Positions 25,428 to 31,695 of a stretch of DNA of 35,223 nt are shown here, piece after piece. Under the pieces are notes generated by a model, which was not told the DNA's origin, made no database searches, and saw only the letters and a program-made list of their open reading frames with translations. The DNA is from a virus. The DNA is taken from positions 1-35,223 of IMG/VR virus record IMGVR_UViG_3300030333_003718. The stretch is one strand, 5' to 3'. The position numbers and the translations under genes were made by a program. How positions within the stretch are numbered: the stretch's first letter is position 1; every line of letters starts with the position of its first letter.

Positions 25428-26849
25428 ATGGAATTGGTTGTCGGAACGTCCGCGAGGCCCATGGGTTCACCCGAACCTATGAAGGTTGCCCGGGACTTGG
25501 TAAATCACTCATTCTGCACTCCCAACCGGAAAGGAGGGCTTTGGTTCTACAACGGATCATACTATCAATGGTACGGAAATCAATGGCATCTTAGGGACGA
25601 GGTGTGGTTGGAGGATACGTTGTGGGTGCTGTTGGAGGATGCGTATTACACAGAGAATACCATCAACGGTCCTGAGTTGAGGCGTATGAAGCCCAACCGG
25701 GGGAAGATTGAAAACGTGATGCGGGCTATTTCTGCCTGCACAAGGGTCCCCCACTCAAGTGTTCCGTTGTGGCTGAATGGGGACGGCCCGTTCGATGCAA
25801 CGAGAGCGTTGGCGTTTCAGGATGTGGTGTTTGACGCGAAGACGGGGAAGACGGTTGAGCGGAATGAGGATTGGTTTGATCCGGTGACGTTGCCTGTGGT
25901 GTATGACCCGGAGGCGGAGTGTCCTCGTTGGATGCAGTGCTTGGAGGAATGGGGTGGAGGAGACCCAACGTGGGTTGATTTGTTACAGAGATGGATGGGC
26001 TATTGCCTTTTGCCCCACAGGAGATTTGCCAAGTGGATGCTGATGTACGGGAAAGTGCGAGCAGGGAAGGGAACGATTGCGAGGATTCTCGAAAGGCTTA
26101 TTGGCAGGGAGTGCTACATGGGTACCTCGCTGGACGATCTGGCTGGAGACTTCGGATTGGACGGCTTGGAGAAGAGCAGGGTTATCTGTGTGAGCGAAGT
26201 GAGCGAGTTGGACGGGAAGGACGGAGAGCGTTGTGTTCGGGTGTTGAAGAACATTGTGGGACAGGACCCGATCACCGTGAATATCAAGTTTCAGAGGCAG
26301 ATGAGGAATATCGTCGTGAACGCTGCACCGATGATGCAGGCGAACGAGATTCCGATGTTGCCCAATAAGGGGAGGGGCTTGAGTAGCAAGATGTTGCTAT
26401 TGCCGTTTGATCGGACTTTTGAGGGGAAGGAAGATCCGGACCTACTGGAGAAGTTGGAAGAGGAGATGGTGGGGATTGCGGCTTGGGCTGCGGAGGGGGC
26501 ACGGAAGGTGGAGTCGTGTAGCGAGAGTTCGAGACGGTTTCCGATGCCGAGCAGGGCGGAGGAGGCGGTGAAGTTGTATCACATCCAGAACAACCCGTTT
26601 GACCACTTCTTGGAGGAGAGGTTCTTGAGGAGTGAGACCGGGTTTGTGGCGACGGACATGTTGTGGTGGCAGTGGAAGGATTGGCTGAAAGCGAACGGGA
26701 TCAGGAATATTCAGGTTGCTAGGAATCAGATTGCGATGAAGATCGAGTCGGGTAGCAGTTGGGGCGTGTATAGGCATCGGCCCGGTGCCAACAGTAAGCG
26801 TGGGCTCAGAGGTTTGAGTCTACGGAAGAATTTCGAGGATGTTTCCTGA
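25428..26849 (+). CDS. D5-like superfamily 3 helicase (replicative helicase, primase part absent)
   Basis: A 473-residue protein. About 35-75 resembles the D5 N-terminal region (WFYNGSYYQWYGNQWHL). The SF3 ATPase core has Walker A GKVRAGKGT (208-216), Walker B RVICVSEV (251-258) and motif C IVVNAAPM with the sensor Asn298. The family unwinds DNA at phage and plasmid origins, usually as a hexamer, often fused to a primase; no primase domain is present here, so priming must come from elsewhere. AGGAGG lies six bases before the ATG. It is the first gene of the rightward block, and a structured, gene-free segment that could be its origin follows soon after. Confidence 0.88.
   Translation: MELVVGTSARPMGSPEPMKVARDLVNHSFCTPNRKGGLWFYNGSYYQWYGNQWHLRDEVWLEDTLWVLLEDAYYTENTINGPELRRMKPNRGKIENVMRAISACTRVPHSSVPLWLNGDGPFDATRALAFQDVVFDAKTGKTVERNEDWFDPVTLPVVYDPEAECPRWMQCLEEWGGGDPTWVDLLQRWMGYCLLPHRRFAKWMLMYGKVRAGKGTIARILERLIGRECYMGTSLDDLAGDFGLDGLEKSRVICVSEVSELDGKDGERCVRVLKNIVGQDPITVNIKFQRQMRNIVVNAAPMMQANEIPMLPNKGRGLSSKMLLLPFDRTFEGKEDPDLLEKLEEEMVGIAAWAAEGARKVESCSESSRRFPMPSRAEEAVKLYHIQNNPFDHFLEERFLRSETGFVATDMLWWQWKDWLKANGIRNIQVARNQIAMKIESGSSWGVYRHRPGANSKRGLRGLSLRKNFEDVS
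25747..25756 (-). repeat. GAGTGGGGGA dispersed motif
   Basis: Antisense in the helicase gene, read there as Val-Pro-His-Ser. Confidence 0.8.
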
Positions 26850-26860
26850 AGGAGGCCAGA

Positions 26861-27112
26861 ATGGCTTTGTGGACTGTTAAGGAGTTGGTCAAATTTGTCC
26901 GAGGGCATCATGCCCGAGGACGCGACCGGTTTGGGTTCGTGGCGGAGAACGGGGACATGTTCAACGTGTGGCCCGCAGAGGACGGGAACGGAGTCAGGGT
27001 GGCTCAGGAGGGAGGGGTGTTTGGGATCCAGTTGTGCGAGTGGGACCCTCTGGAGGACCTTGGAGACGAGGAGGCGTGGGGTGGTGATCCGGGGGACGAG
27101 TGGGAGGCTTGA
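26861..27112 (+). CDS. Unrecognised acidic 83-residue protein
   Basis: GAAGGAGG lies six bases before the ATG at 26861, twelve bases after the helicase stop, so it is almost surely translated from the same message. The first 20 residues are basic and amphipathic (KELVKFVRGHHARGRDR), while the rest is acidic and Trp-rich, ending GDPGDEWEA. A compact beta domain around FGFVAENGDMFNVWPAEDG is likely. I do not recognise it; a helicase partner or a small regulator would fit its place. Confidence 0.7.
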   Translation: MALWTVKELVKFVRGHHARGRDRFGFVAENGDMFNVWPAEDGNGVRVAQEGGVFGIQLCEWDPLEDLGDEEAWGGDPGDEWEA

Positions 27113-27115
27113 AGA

Positions 27116-27125
27116 GAGTGGGGGA
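27116..27125 (+). repeat. GAGTGGGGGA dispersed motif, intergenic
   Basis: Four bases after a stop codon, at the left edge of the structured gene-free gap. Confidence 0.85.
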
Positions 27126-27137
27126 ATGTTAAGTGCC

Positions 27138-27227
27138 AGGTGTGCCGGGTGTGCGCGTACCTTTTACGCTTTTGGGGTCTCTTCCGCAAAGGTTGCTGAA
27201 GACCCGGCATACCCGGCACAAACACCT
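27138..27227 (+). ncRNA. Three-way-junction inverted repeat, candidate structured RNA or origin element
   Basis: Outer stem: 27141-27154 (TGTGCCGGGTGTGC) pairs with 27207-27220 without a gap, one G-U, and AGG/CCT add three pairs beyond a four-base bulge. Inside, GCGTA-CCTTT-TACGC (27155-27169) stacks directly on it. A second arm (27175-27205) has GGGTC/GACCC, then TTC/GAA after a two-base bulge, then GCAA-AGG-TTGC. No T run follows, so it is not a plain terminator. The strand is unknown; it is written as plus because genes on both sides read that way. Confidence 0.55.
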
Positions 27228-27571
27228 AACAAGTACCTAAAGTGGGGCGGTTGATACCAAACAGGCCCATAACATTACTGTTGGATGGGGAGGGGTTGGG
27301 TTAAGAGCAAACCTGCCGGGAGGAAAATCCTAGACGGGAACGGTGTTTCTTCCACAGACACGACCCACGTCCCGGGGGCCGGACGGTGCCGGACACACGA
27401 ACACACAACTGGAGGTCGGATGCCTCACCACCTTGCTGCGCACTGCAACTGAGACAACCAACCTGCAATCTACCACCAACTGACTATGGAAGTTCACCGA
27501 GAGAAAGAAACCAAACGGTAAACCGACCTGCACTCAACACTTACCGCAAGACGGAGACGGACAGACATATC

Positions 27572-27614
27572 GGCGACCTGCTGGTGACTGACCGGCCCCA
27601 AGGGGCCAGTCGCC
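27572..27614 (+). promoter_or_regulatory. GC-rich hairpin in the leader of the 123-residue gene
   Basis: GGCCCC-AA-GGGGCC (27594-27607) sits inside GGCGAC...GTCGCC. It lies about 50 bases before the start codon and outside the ribosome site. It could stop upstream transcription, mark an RNase cut or stabilise the 5' end. Confidence 0.5.
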
Positions 27615-27661
27615 AGCGGTTGGTGGCTGGGTTTAGTTTCTCTTTATCTGGAGGTTTTGCC

Positions 27662-28033
27662 ATGAGCATGACCAAGTCCGAAATGGTGCGTTTGGGCCTG
27701 TCCACTGAGACGGTCAACGACGAGCGCACTGAGATTGCCGTTGACGAGAAGGCCAACACTGTTCGCGTCTCCTTCGTCTTTCCCCTCTCATCGTTTGGAG
27801 ATCCTTCCGAGTTTGATGGGCGTTGGTCGCTCTCGAAGTTCGTGAATCTGCCGGGTCCAGTGCCCCAGTGGCACAACAACGTCGGGTTGTCGCTGATCGT
27901 GAAGGACGGCAAGCCGATGATGTTCGCCAAGGTGCTGATGCCTGAAGGCTGGACCCCGCCTAACGGCACGAAGGTCTACGTGCCCAAGGCCAGTCCGAAG
28001 GCCGCGGAGACCGACAAGTCGAAGGTCTTCTGA
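27662..28033 (+). CDS. Unrecognised, probably highly expressed single-gene unit (123 residues)
   Basis: The frame is open further upstream, but I take the ATG at 27662 because CTGGAGG lies just before it. The protein has a beta-rich core (NTVRVSFVFPLSSFGD, VGLSLIVKDGKPMMFAKVLM) and a Lys/Ala tail. No family was recognised. A single-stranded-DNA-binding role is conceivable for a compact beta protein with a flexible charged tail next to the helicase, but no motif shows it. Codons end largely in C or G, as in the capsid gene, unlike the small genes that follow. A hairpin before and a strong terminator after isolate it, suggesting a message made in high amount. Confidence 0.75.
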   Translation: MSMTKSEMVRLGLSTETVNDERTEIAVDEKANTVRVSFVFPLSSFGDPSEFDGRWSLSKFVNLPGPVPQWHNNVGLSLIVKDGKPMMFAKVLMPEGWTPPNGTKVYVPKASPKAAETDKSKVF

Positions 28034-28052
28034 CTCCTCGCTCCATCCCGCA

Positions 28053-28095
28053 GGGTGGGAGGTGGCCACTGTGCTGCCTCCCGCCCTCTTTTTTT
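28053..28095 (+). terminator. Strong rho-independent terminator
   Basis: GGGTGGGAGG (28053-28062) pairs with CCTCCCGCCC (28077-28086) in ten pairs with one G-U, followed by TCTTTTTTT. It lies 20 bases after the stop of the 123-residue gene. Confidence 0.92.
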
Positions 28096-28140
28096 GAGCA
28101 CTGGCTGGGGGAAGCAATAGCAATGGAACGGACTCATCAT

Positions 28141-28166
28141 CTGCCCGCCGCCCTGCGGGCGGGCAG
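28141..28166 (+). promoter_or_regulatory. GC-rich leader hairpin with shared 13-mer
   Basis: CTGCCCGCC pairs with GGCGGGCAG; alternatively GCCC-TGC-GGGC forms inside. It contains CGCCCTGCGGGCG, found again at 29528-29540. It stands 30 bases before the start of the next operon and lacks a T run. Confidence 0.6.
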
Positions 28167-28196
28167 AGGACTCGCTGTGAACATAAGGAGTAAATC

Positions 28197-28436
28197 ATGT
28201 CACACGTATTGGATTGTTCTAATTGTTGTTCGTCGGGTCTAGTGATTGAAGGTTTGGGCGTATTGCCTAGCGATCTTGGCCTTGAGGGAGAGACATTCGT
28301 TATTGCCAACAACGATCAGATCTTCTGTGAAGGATGTTGGGAGGATGTCAATGATGGGAGTCCCGATGCAGAAGAGTACTACGGTGGTTCTGAATCAGAG
28401 CGTGAAGTTGCATTGTTGCCGACCCATAAGGAGTAA
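28197..28436 (+). CDS. Small Cys-rich protein, possible zinc ribbon
   Basis: A 79-residue protein. CSNCCSSGL at about 7-15 and FCEGCW at about 43-48 give two CxxC-type knuckles spaced as in small zinc ribbons. The end is acidic (DGSPDAEEYYGGSESERE). AAGGAGTAAATC before the ATG is a strong ribosome site, so this starts a new operon of small genes. Zinc binding is inferred from Cys spacing; its partner is unknown. Confidence 0.75.
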   Translation: MSHVLDCSNCCSSGLVIEGLGVLPSDLGLEGETFVIANNDQIFCEGCWEDVNDGSPDAEEYYGGSESEREVALLPTHKE

Positions 28437-28439
28437 GTG

Positions 28440-28721
28440 ATGACTGAGGTTGTAAATCTGAGAAATAGCACGTTTGATGTGTATATCGGGCGTGCTGGAC
28501 GCGGTGAGGACGGTTATTTCGGTAATCCATTCCCGATCAGTAAAGGCGGACGCGATGAGTGCATTGCACGCTACCGTGAATGGTTTGAGTTTCGCATCGA
28601 GAATGATGAGGAGTTCAAAGCACGCGTATTGGAGTTGAAAGGCAAGCGTTTGGGGTGTTTCTGCAAGCCTCAAGCATGTCATGGTGATGTTATTGCAGAG
28701 TGGCTGGAGAACAACGGATGA
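28440..28721 (+). CDS. DUF4326 family protein
   Basis: A 93-residue protein matching the DUF4326 pattern: an N-terminal YIGRAGRG, the GNPFPI motif, a central R-x-x-CIARYREWFEFR helix, and the end LKGKRLGCFCKPQACHGDV with its conserved Cys and His. The family is common in phages and bacteria and its reaction is not known; the Cys/His set could bind a metal. AAGGAG lies seven bases before the ATG at 28440; a GTG at 28437 is in frame but less well placed. The stop overlaps the next start as ATGA. Confidence 0.88.
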   Translation: MTEVVNLRNSTFDVYIGRAGRGEDGYFGNPFPISKGGRDECIARYREWFEFRIENDEEFKARVLELKGKRLGCFCKPQACHGDVIAEWLENNG

Positions 28722-28921
28722 CCGACAAACGCACACTCATGGAGAAGATTTACCCCTTCTCCTGTCCCAACAAGTGGCTTGAAGCAAAGCGTGAGGAACA
28801 CCGCACCAAGACACTCAGCATCGCTGATGACCCTGTCTTGAACCCCAAAACCAGTCCCCCACTCGTCATTCTTGGGCAGGGAGACTACAAAATCATCATC
28901 ACAGAGGACGATCTCAAATGA
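28718..28921 (+). CDS. Unrecognised 67-residue protein
   Basis: It starts by ATGA overlap with the DUF4326 gene and ends by the same overlap with the next gene, so translation is probably coupled. Residues 10-35 are basic (PNKWLEAKREEHRTKT), residues 37-52 are Pro-rich and the end is GDYKIIITEDDLK, a likely beta hairpin. No family was recognised. One copy of the 10-mer lies in its coding part. Confidence 0.65.
   Translation: MTDKRTLMEKIYPFSCPNKWLEAKREEHRTKTLSIADDPVLNPKTSPPLVILGQGDYKIIITEDDLK
28855..28864 (-). repeat. GAGTGGGGGA dispersed motif
   Basis: Antisense in the 67-residue gene, read as Ser-Pro-Pro-Leu. Confidence 0.8.
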
Positions 28922-29085
28922 TATATGACGATTCCGAACAGACCAACCAACAGACCGCATGCAATGAGTGCTGGTGGCCAATTGGCATGCATGACCCAGA
29001 AGAGAAAGCCTACTTCACAGAAGACGGGAAATGCTTCTGCGATGCTTGCATTCAAATCGTTCGAAAGAGGAATAGCCCCAAATGA
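28918..29085 (+). CDS. 55-residue putative zinc-binding protein
   Basis: A frame of 55 codons bounded by ATGA overlaps on both sides. It has CNECWW (about 15-20) and CFCDACIQIV (about 39-48), a four- or five-Cys set like small treble-clef or zinc-ribbon proteins, with basic IVRKR before the end. Its size hides it from ordinary length cut-offs, but overlap, coding character and Cys pattern support it. DNA, RNA or protein binding is possible. Confidence 0.7.
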   Translation: MIYDDSEQTNQQTACNECWWPIGMHDPEEKAYFTEDGKCFCDACIQIVRKRNSPK

Positions 29086-29228
29086 CCGAAAACGTGACTT
29101 TACCTGATCTCGAAGAGGACATCCAAACCCTCTTCGAAGCCCAAAACCGCAACGCAATACTGATCGAGATGCTCTATGAGAAACTGGGCATCGAGATCCC
29201 AGAAGACCCACAGGAGGCAGCAGAATGA
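29082..29228 (+). CDS. 48-residue acidic helical protein
   Basis: It starts and ends by ATGA overlap. Residues 9-36 (LEEDIQTLFEAQNRNAILIE and beyond) form an amphipathic helix with heptad-like Leu/Ile spacing, so it may dimerise. The tail is PEDPQEAAE. AGGAGGCAGCAG at its end also serves as ribosome site for the next gene. No family was recognised. Confidence 0.62.
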   Translation: MTENVTLPDLEEDIQTLFEAQNRNAILIEMLYEKLGIEIPEDPQEAAE

Positions 29229-29506
29229 AGAAGGTTAACGCAGAAACCATGGTCGAACGACTTGAATTCATCGTTCAGGGCGGTCGTATCGTCGAAGGGC
29301 TCATCACCAAACTGAAGGATCAGAACTCCATGGTGGACTACGATGACTTCATCCATGTCGTCCGAGGAATGAGGGAGATCCGTGTCACCTTCAACGAGAT
29401 CTTCAAAGATCTTGGAAGCGACTTCTTGATCCTCATGAATGATCTTGAAACCGCAAACACCCCTGAACCGGCTGAAGAGCCTCCGATGTGGGAAATCCAC
29501 CGTTGA
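29225..29506 (+). CDS. Unrecognised helical 93-residue protein
   Basis: The last gene of the ATGA-linked series. CAGGAGGCAGCA before the ATG is a good ribosome site. The protein is almost wholly helical (TMVERLEFIVQGGRIVEGLI; FIHVVRGMREIRVTFNEIFKDL) with a Pro/Glu-rich end EPAEEPPMWEIHR. No family was recognised. Composition fits a small adaptor or inhibitor protein, as many early phage proteins are. Confidence 0.68.
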   Translation: MKKVNAETMVERLEFIVQGGRIVEGLITKLKDQNSMVDYDDFIHVVRGMREIRVTFNEIFKDLGSDFLILMNDLETANTPEPAEEPPMWEIHR

Positions 29507-29517
29507 GGGACCGAAAC

Positions 29518-29546
29518 GGGTGCCGCTCGCCCTGCGGGCGACACCC
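29518..29546 (+). promoter_or_regulatory. Hairpin between small-gene units, shares a 13-mer with 28149-28161
   Basis: TCGCCC-TGC-GGGCGA is extended after a four-base bulge by GGGTG/CACCC. Only a pyrimidine-rich stretch follows, so termination would be weak. It lies 11 bases after a stop codon. Confidence 0.6.
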
Positions 29547-29591
29547 CTTCCGTTCCTTCTCTAGTAGCAAATCTCATGGAAAGAGGACATC

Positions 29592-30131
29592 ATGACATAC
29601 ACAGTTCAATTCGAACAGATCACTCGCAAGGATTGCGAAATCATGGGTGGCAACATCCCATGGCGTGAAACCCGTCATCGCTATCTCTTTGGTAGCAAAG
29701 GACGAAGCGGCATCATCCGCAAGTTGGATCGAAACCCCAATGCTCCGAAGCCATTCTGGTTCTGGGATTACTTCCAGCCACCACAGCGCATCAGCATCAT
29801 CAATGGCACGCCATTGTTGGACCATGAAGGCAACCCCATCGGTACGGTTGAGAACCCGTACCCATCAGGGGCTCGTGTTGTCCGAAAGGGGACACCAACA
29901 CCCCTCATCATCCTCATTCGTCGTGAGGAACGTCGCTCCCGTCGAACTGAATCTCTCCATGTTCGACGAGTTGTAGCGAAGCAGCAACCGACCTTCAATG
30001 CGGTACCTGAGGATATCCTCTGGCACATGCATCGTCGCGGTAAAACACTCGACAATTGGAGTCTCCAAGTATTGAAATCTAAGAACCGTCACACCCTCAA
30101 CTCACCCCGAAAGGAAAAAGCAAATGGCTGA
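29592..30131 (+). CDS. Unrecognised basic 179-residue protein
   Basis: GAAAGAGGAC precedes the ATG at 29592, opening a new unit after a hairpin. Residues 25-65 are aromatic-rich (FGSKGRSGIIRKL, FWFWDYFQPPQ), then beta strands and a very basic region at about 108-130 (IRREERRSRRTESLHVRRVV). The C-terminus is also basic. Such a charge suggests nucleic-acid binding. No family was recognised. It overlaps the next gene by 8 bases. Confidence 0.68.
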   Translation: MTYTVQFEQITRKDCEIMGGNIPWRETRHRYLFGSKGRSGIIRKLDRNPNAPKPFWFWDYFQPPQRISIINGTPLLDHEGNPIGTVENPYPSGARVVRKGTPTPLIILIRREERRSRRTESLHVRRVVAKQQPTFNAVPEDILWHMHRRGKTLDNWSLQVLKSKNRHTLNSPRKEKANG

Positions 30132-30459
30132 CCCAAAAATGACTCTAACCCTTGATATGACAGGGGTAACTGTTGGCAAAGAACCGGTGGCTCAAACCCA
30201 CATTGATATCACCAAGTTCTTTCTTGAATCAGAAGAATTCACATCTGAACTAGAGCAAATCGTGTGTCAGGTTCTTCAGAAAACCGCAGACAAGTGTGGT
30301 AATGAGAATTACCCCAACGGGACAATCACATTCGACGAGATGTGTGACTTGTTCATGTTCCTTCGTGAGCGAAAAGGAATACTTGAGTCATACACACGTG
30401 ACATCGAGATCCTTATTCGAAATGCTGCTCGAACCCCAGAGGAGGTCACAAATGAGTGA
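30124..30459 (+). CDS. Unrecognised 111-residue acidic protein
   Basis: It starts inside the end of the previous gene, with AAAGGAAAAAGCAA before the ATG. A short beta part (MTLTLDMTGVTV) is followed by helices (DITKFFLESEEFTSELEQIV; MCDLFMFLRERKGILESYTR). Two Cys are present but no metal pattern. No family was recognised. It overlaps the next start by 8 bases. Confidence 0.66.
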   Translation: MADPKMTLTLDMTGVTVGKEPVAQTHIDITKFFLESEEFTSELEQIVCQVLQKTADKCGNENYPNGTITFDEMCDLFMFLRERKGILESYTRDIEILIRNAARTPEEVTNE

Positions 30460-30727
30460 ACTGGAAACCTACTACAAGGGCAAAACGCCCGATGAGATCG
30501 CCAGCCTCCCGTTCGGTATGGTGTTCCTTGACTTTGTCATGGCCCGTACCGAAGCAGGTTACCCTGAAGATCTCCACCATGCCCCAGAGATCGAACGAAT
30601 CTTGGGGAGTGGGGGACCCGAACTTGAAAGGCAATGGAAGCAATTGCCATTCATCCAAGAAGAGGTGTCACCAAACGCCAACACAGACACTCCAGTGTGG
30701 CTGTGGATCATGTTGAACCCGGTATGA
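30452..30727 (+). CDS. Unrecognised 91-residue protein
   Basis: An open frame extends upstream, but GAGGAGG lies just before the ATG at 30452, which I take as the start. The protein is acidic and helical, with DEIASLPFGMVFLDFVM near residue 20 and a WLWIMLNPV end that is hydrophobic but too short for a membrane span. No family was recognised. It carries a copy of the 10-mer in its coding part. Confidence 0.65.
   Translation: MSELETYYKGKTPDEIASLPFGMVFLDFVMARTEAGYPEDLHHAPEIERILGSGGPELERQWKQLPFIQEEVSPNANTDTPVWLWIMLNPV
30607..30616 (+). repeat. GAGTGGGGGA dispersed motif
   Basis: Sense in the 91-residue gene, read as Gly-Ser-Gly-Gly. Confidence 0.8.
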
Positions 30728-30736
30728 CACTCGACA

Positions 30737-30766
30737 CCCGGCCCCCTGCTTCGCGGGGGGGCCGGG
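30737..30766 (+). terminator. GC-rich hairpin, probable weak terminator
   Basis: CCCGGCCCCC pairs with GGGGGCCGGG (ten pairs) around a loop that can add GC-TTC-GC. A T-rich but interrupted stretch (TGTTGTTTCATTTCTTGTTTC) follows about ten bases later. It separates two gene units. Confidence 0.65.
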
Positions 30767-30821
30767 ATGCCTCGCGTGTTGTTTCATTTCTTGTTTCAGT
30801 AAATCGGAAGGAGTAAATCCG

Positions 30822-31169
30822 ATGACGTACACACAAACCAAAACCCAATCAGGAACTGATGCACAGTTCATCAACATTCAACAGGTGCCTGCCCAAGAAG
30901 CATTGGCACATCTTCAGGCCTTGGTAGAAGCGGGGAGCGTGATTGCATTCACTGACCCCAATGGGTTCATGATGTTCCAGAGTGAGGAAGTCCTCGTCTC
31001 TGAAGCATGTCACAGTGAGTGGAAGGAGCGTACTTCGCTTCGTCGCAACTGTGCTGGCCGCAAGAACAAGGAAGGGAAGAGTGGTCCCGTTACCAAGTTT
31101 ATCACTTCCAGTGGACTTGAAGGGAACTTGTGGGGCGGTTTCAGCCTCGACATTCCCGTTGATTCCTGA
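30822..31169 (+). CDS. Unrecognised 115-residue protein
   Basis: GGAAGGAGTAAATCCG before the ATG is a strong ribosome site, of the same form as at 28197. Residues 15-55 form an alpha/beta part (FINIQQVPAQEALAHLQALV; GSVIAFTDPNGFMMFQ). A basic stretch RTSLRRNCAGRKNKEGKSG follows, then a Gly-rich end. No family was recognised. It is a single-gene unit between a hairpin and a strong terminator, which suggests independent control. Confidence 0.68.
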   Translation: MTYTQTKTQSGTDAQFINIQQVPAQEALAHLQALVEAGSVIAFTDPNGFMMFQSEEVLVSEACHSEWKERTSLRRNCAGRKNKEGKSGPVTKFITSSGLEGNLWGGFSLDIPVDS

Positions 31170-31208
31170 CCCATCTAAGACCGGTAAGTCTTAAAACTGC
31201 CATAACCC

Positions 31209-31250
31209 GGGGTGTGTAGTGGAAACGCTACACACCCCATTTGTGTTTTT
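31209..31250 (+). terminator. Strong rho-independent terminator
   Basis: GGGGTGTGTAG (31209-31219) pairs perfectly with CTACACACCCC (31228-31238) around an eight-base loop, followed by ATTTGTGTTTTT. Confidence 0.92.
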
Positions 31251-31259
31251 CGTTTTCAT

Positions 31260-31269
31260 TCCCCCACTC
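31260..31269 (-). repeat. GAGTGGGGGA dispersed motif, intergenic
   Basis: Between a terminator and the ribosome site of the TTG-started gene. Confidence 0.85.
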
Positions 31270-31287
31270 CAAGGAAGGAGCATAGTT

Positions 31288-31614
31288 TTGCACTTCAAAC
31301 TGCAAAAAATCGTGGAGCAGTTGGCAGAATCCAACGGCCACATGTCAGATGCGTTGGTGGCCCACACCAAAAATGGGTTGCCAACCCACAGCACAGACAT
31401 TGTTGGAGCCAGAATGTTCTACGCCCAACTCGAATTGCTTTCAGCAATCAGGAAAGCAAATAACCTCCTACTTGATTTGGAGGAGCAGCACAGGCAGAAC
31501 GAATTCGAATTGCATCAAGAACAAAAAGATTACATCGCAGACACAACTACGCCTAGCATCTTTGGTAACCCTTCATGGTCCTCAGATGCAAAGGTGGTGG
31601 AGGATGTCAGGTGA
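31288..31614 (+). CDS. Unrecognised helical 108-residue protein with TTG start
   Basis: The frame is open to 31219, but that part runs through the terminator. AAGGAG at 31275-31280 is seven bases before TTG at 31288, so I take this rare start, giving MHFKLQKIVEQL. The protein is helical throughout (YAQLELLSAIRKANNLLLDL; EEQHRQNEFELHQEQKDYIA), with possible coiled coil at about 55-80. No family was recognised. Its end overlaps the small membrane gene by 11 bases. Confidence 0.68.
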   Translation: MHFKLQKIVEQLAESNGHMSDALVAHTKNGLPTHSTDIVGARMFYAQLELLSAIRKANNLLLDLEEQHRQNEFELHQEQKDYIADTTTPSIFGNPSWSSDAKVVEDVR

Positions 31615-31693
31615 TGCAGGAGTTGTTGCATTCGTAGCATTGTTTCTAATTGGCATCGTTGGCCATTTATGTAGTCCAAAGAAGGAGAAATAG
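31604..31693 (+). CDS. 29-residue single-span membrane peptide
   Basis: The frame runs from an ATG with AAGGTGGTGGAGG just before it to a TAG two bases before the next gene. Residues 5-23 are hydrophobic (AGVVAFVALFLIGIVGHL) and the end is basic (CSPKKEK), so the topology would be N-out, C-in. AAGGAG inside its last codons serves the next gene. Size, overlap and span are typical of tiny phage membrane proteins; holin-like or host-regulating roles are guesses. Confidence 0.6.
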   Translation: MSGDAGVVAFVALFLIGIVGHLCSPKKEK

Positions 31694-31695
31694 CC

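Larger units (their letters stand above)
27113..27661. other. 549-base gap without a credible gene; candidate origin or regulatory region
   Basis: This is the longest gene-free stretch. It opens with the 10-mer GAGTGGGGGA (27116-27125), continues with a three-way-junction inverted repeat (27138-27227), and has GGCCGGAC twice near 27374-27392 with a short inverted repeat CGTCC/GGACG. A GC-rich hairpin lies at 27572-27614, then GGAGG before the next start. Open frames here lack ribosome sites and look like shadows. TTGATA at about 27251 has no convincing -10 partner. The location just after the helicase gene supports an origin, but no AT-rich unwinding zone or classical iterons were seen. Confidence 0.55.

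Noticed and set aside
27138-27227. tRNA or tmRNA
   Set aside because: No anticodon arm, no TTCGA-type loop and no acceptor end; stem lengths do not fit.
27121-27254. Short open frames through the structured gap
   Set aside because: They lie in the inverted repeat, have no ribosome sites and odd composition, so the DNA structure is the better explanation.
27386-27661. Upstream extension of the 123-residue gene
   Set aside because: It runs through a GC hairpin, has no ribosome site and reads as noncoding sequence; the ATG at 27662 is preceded by GGAGG.
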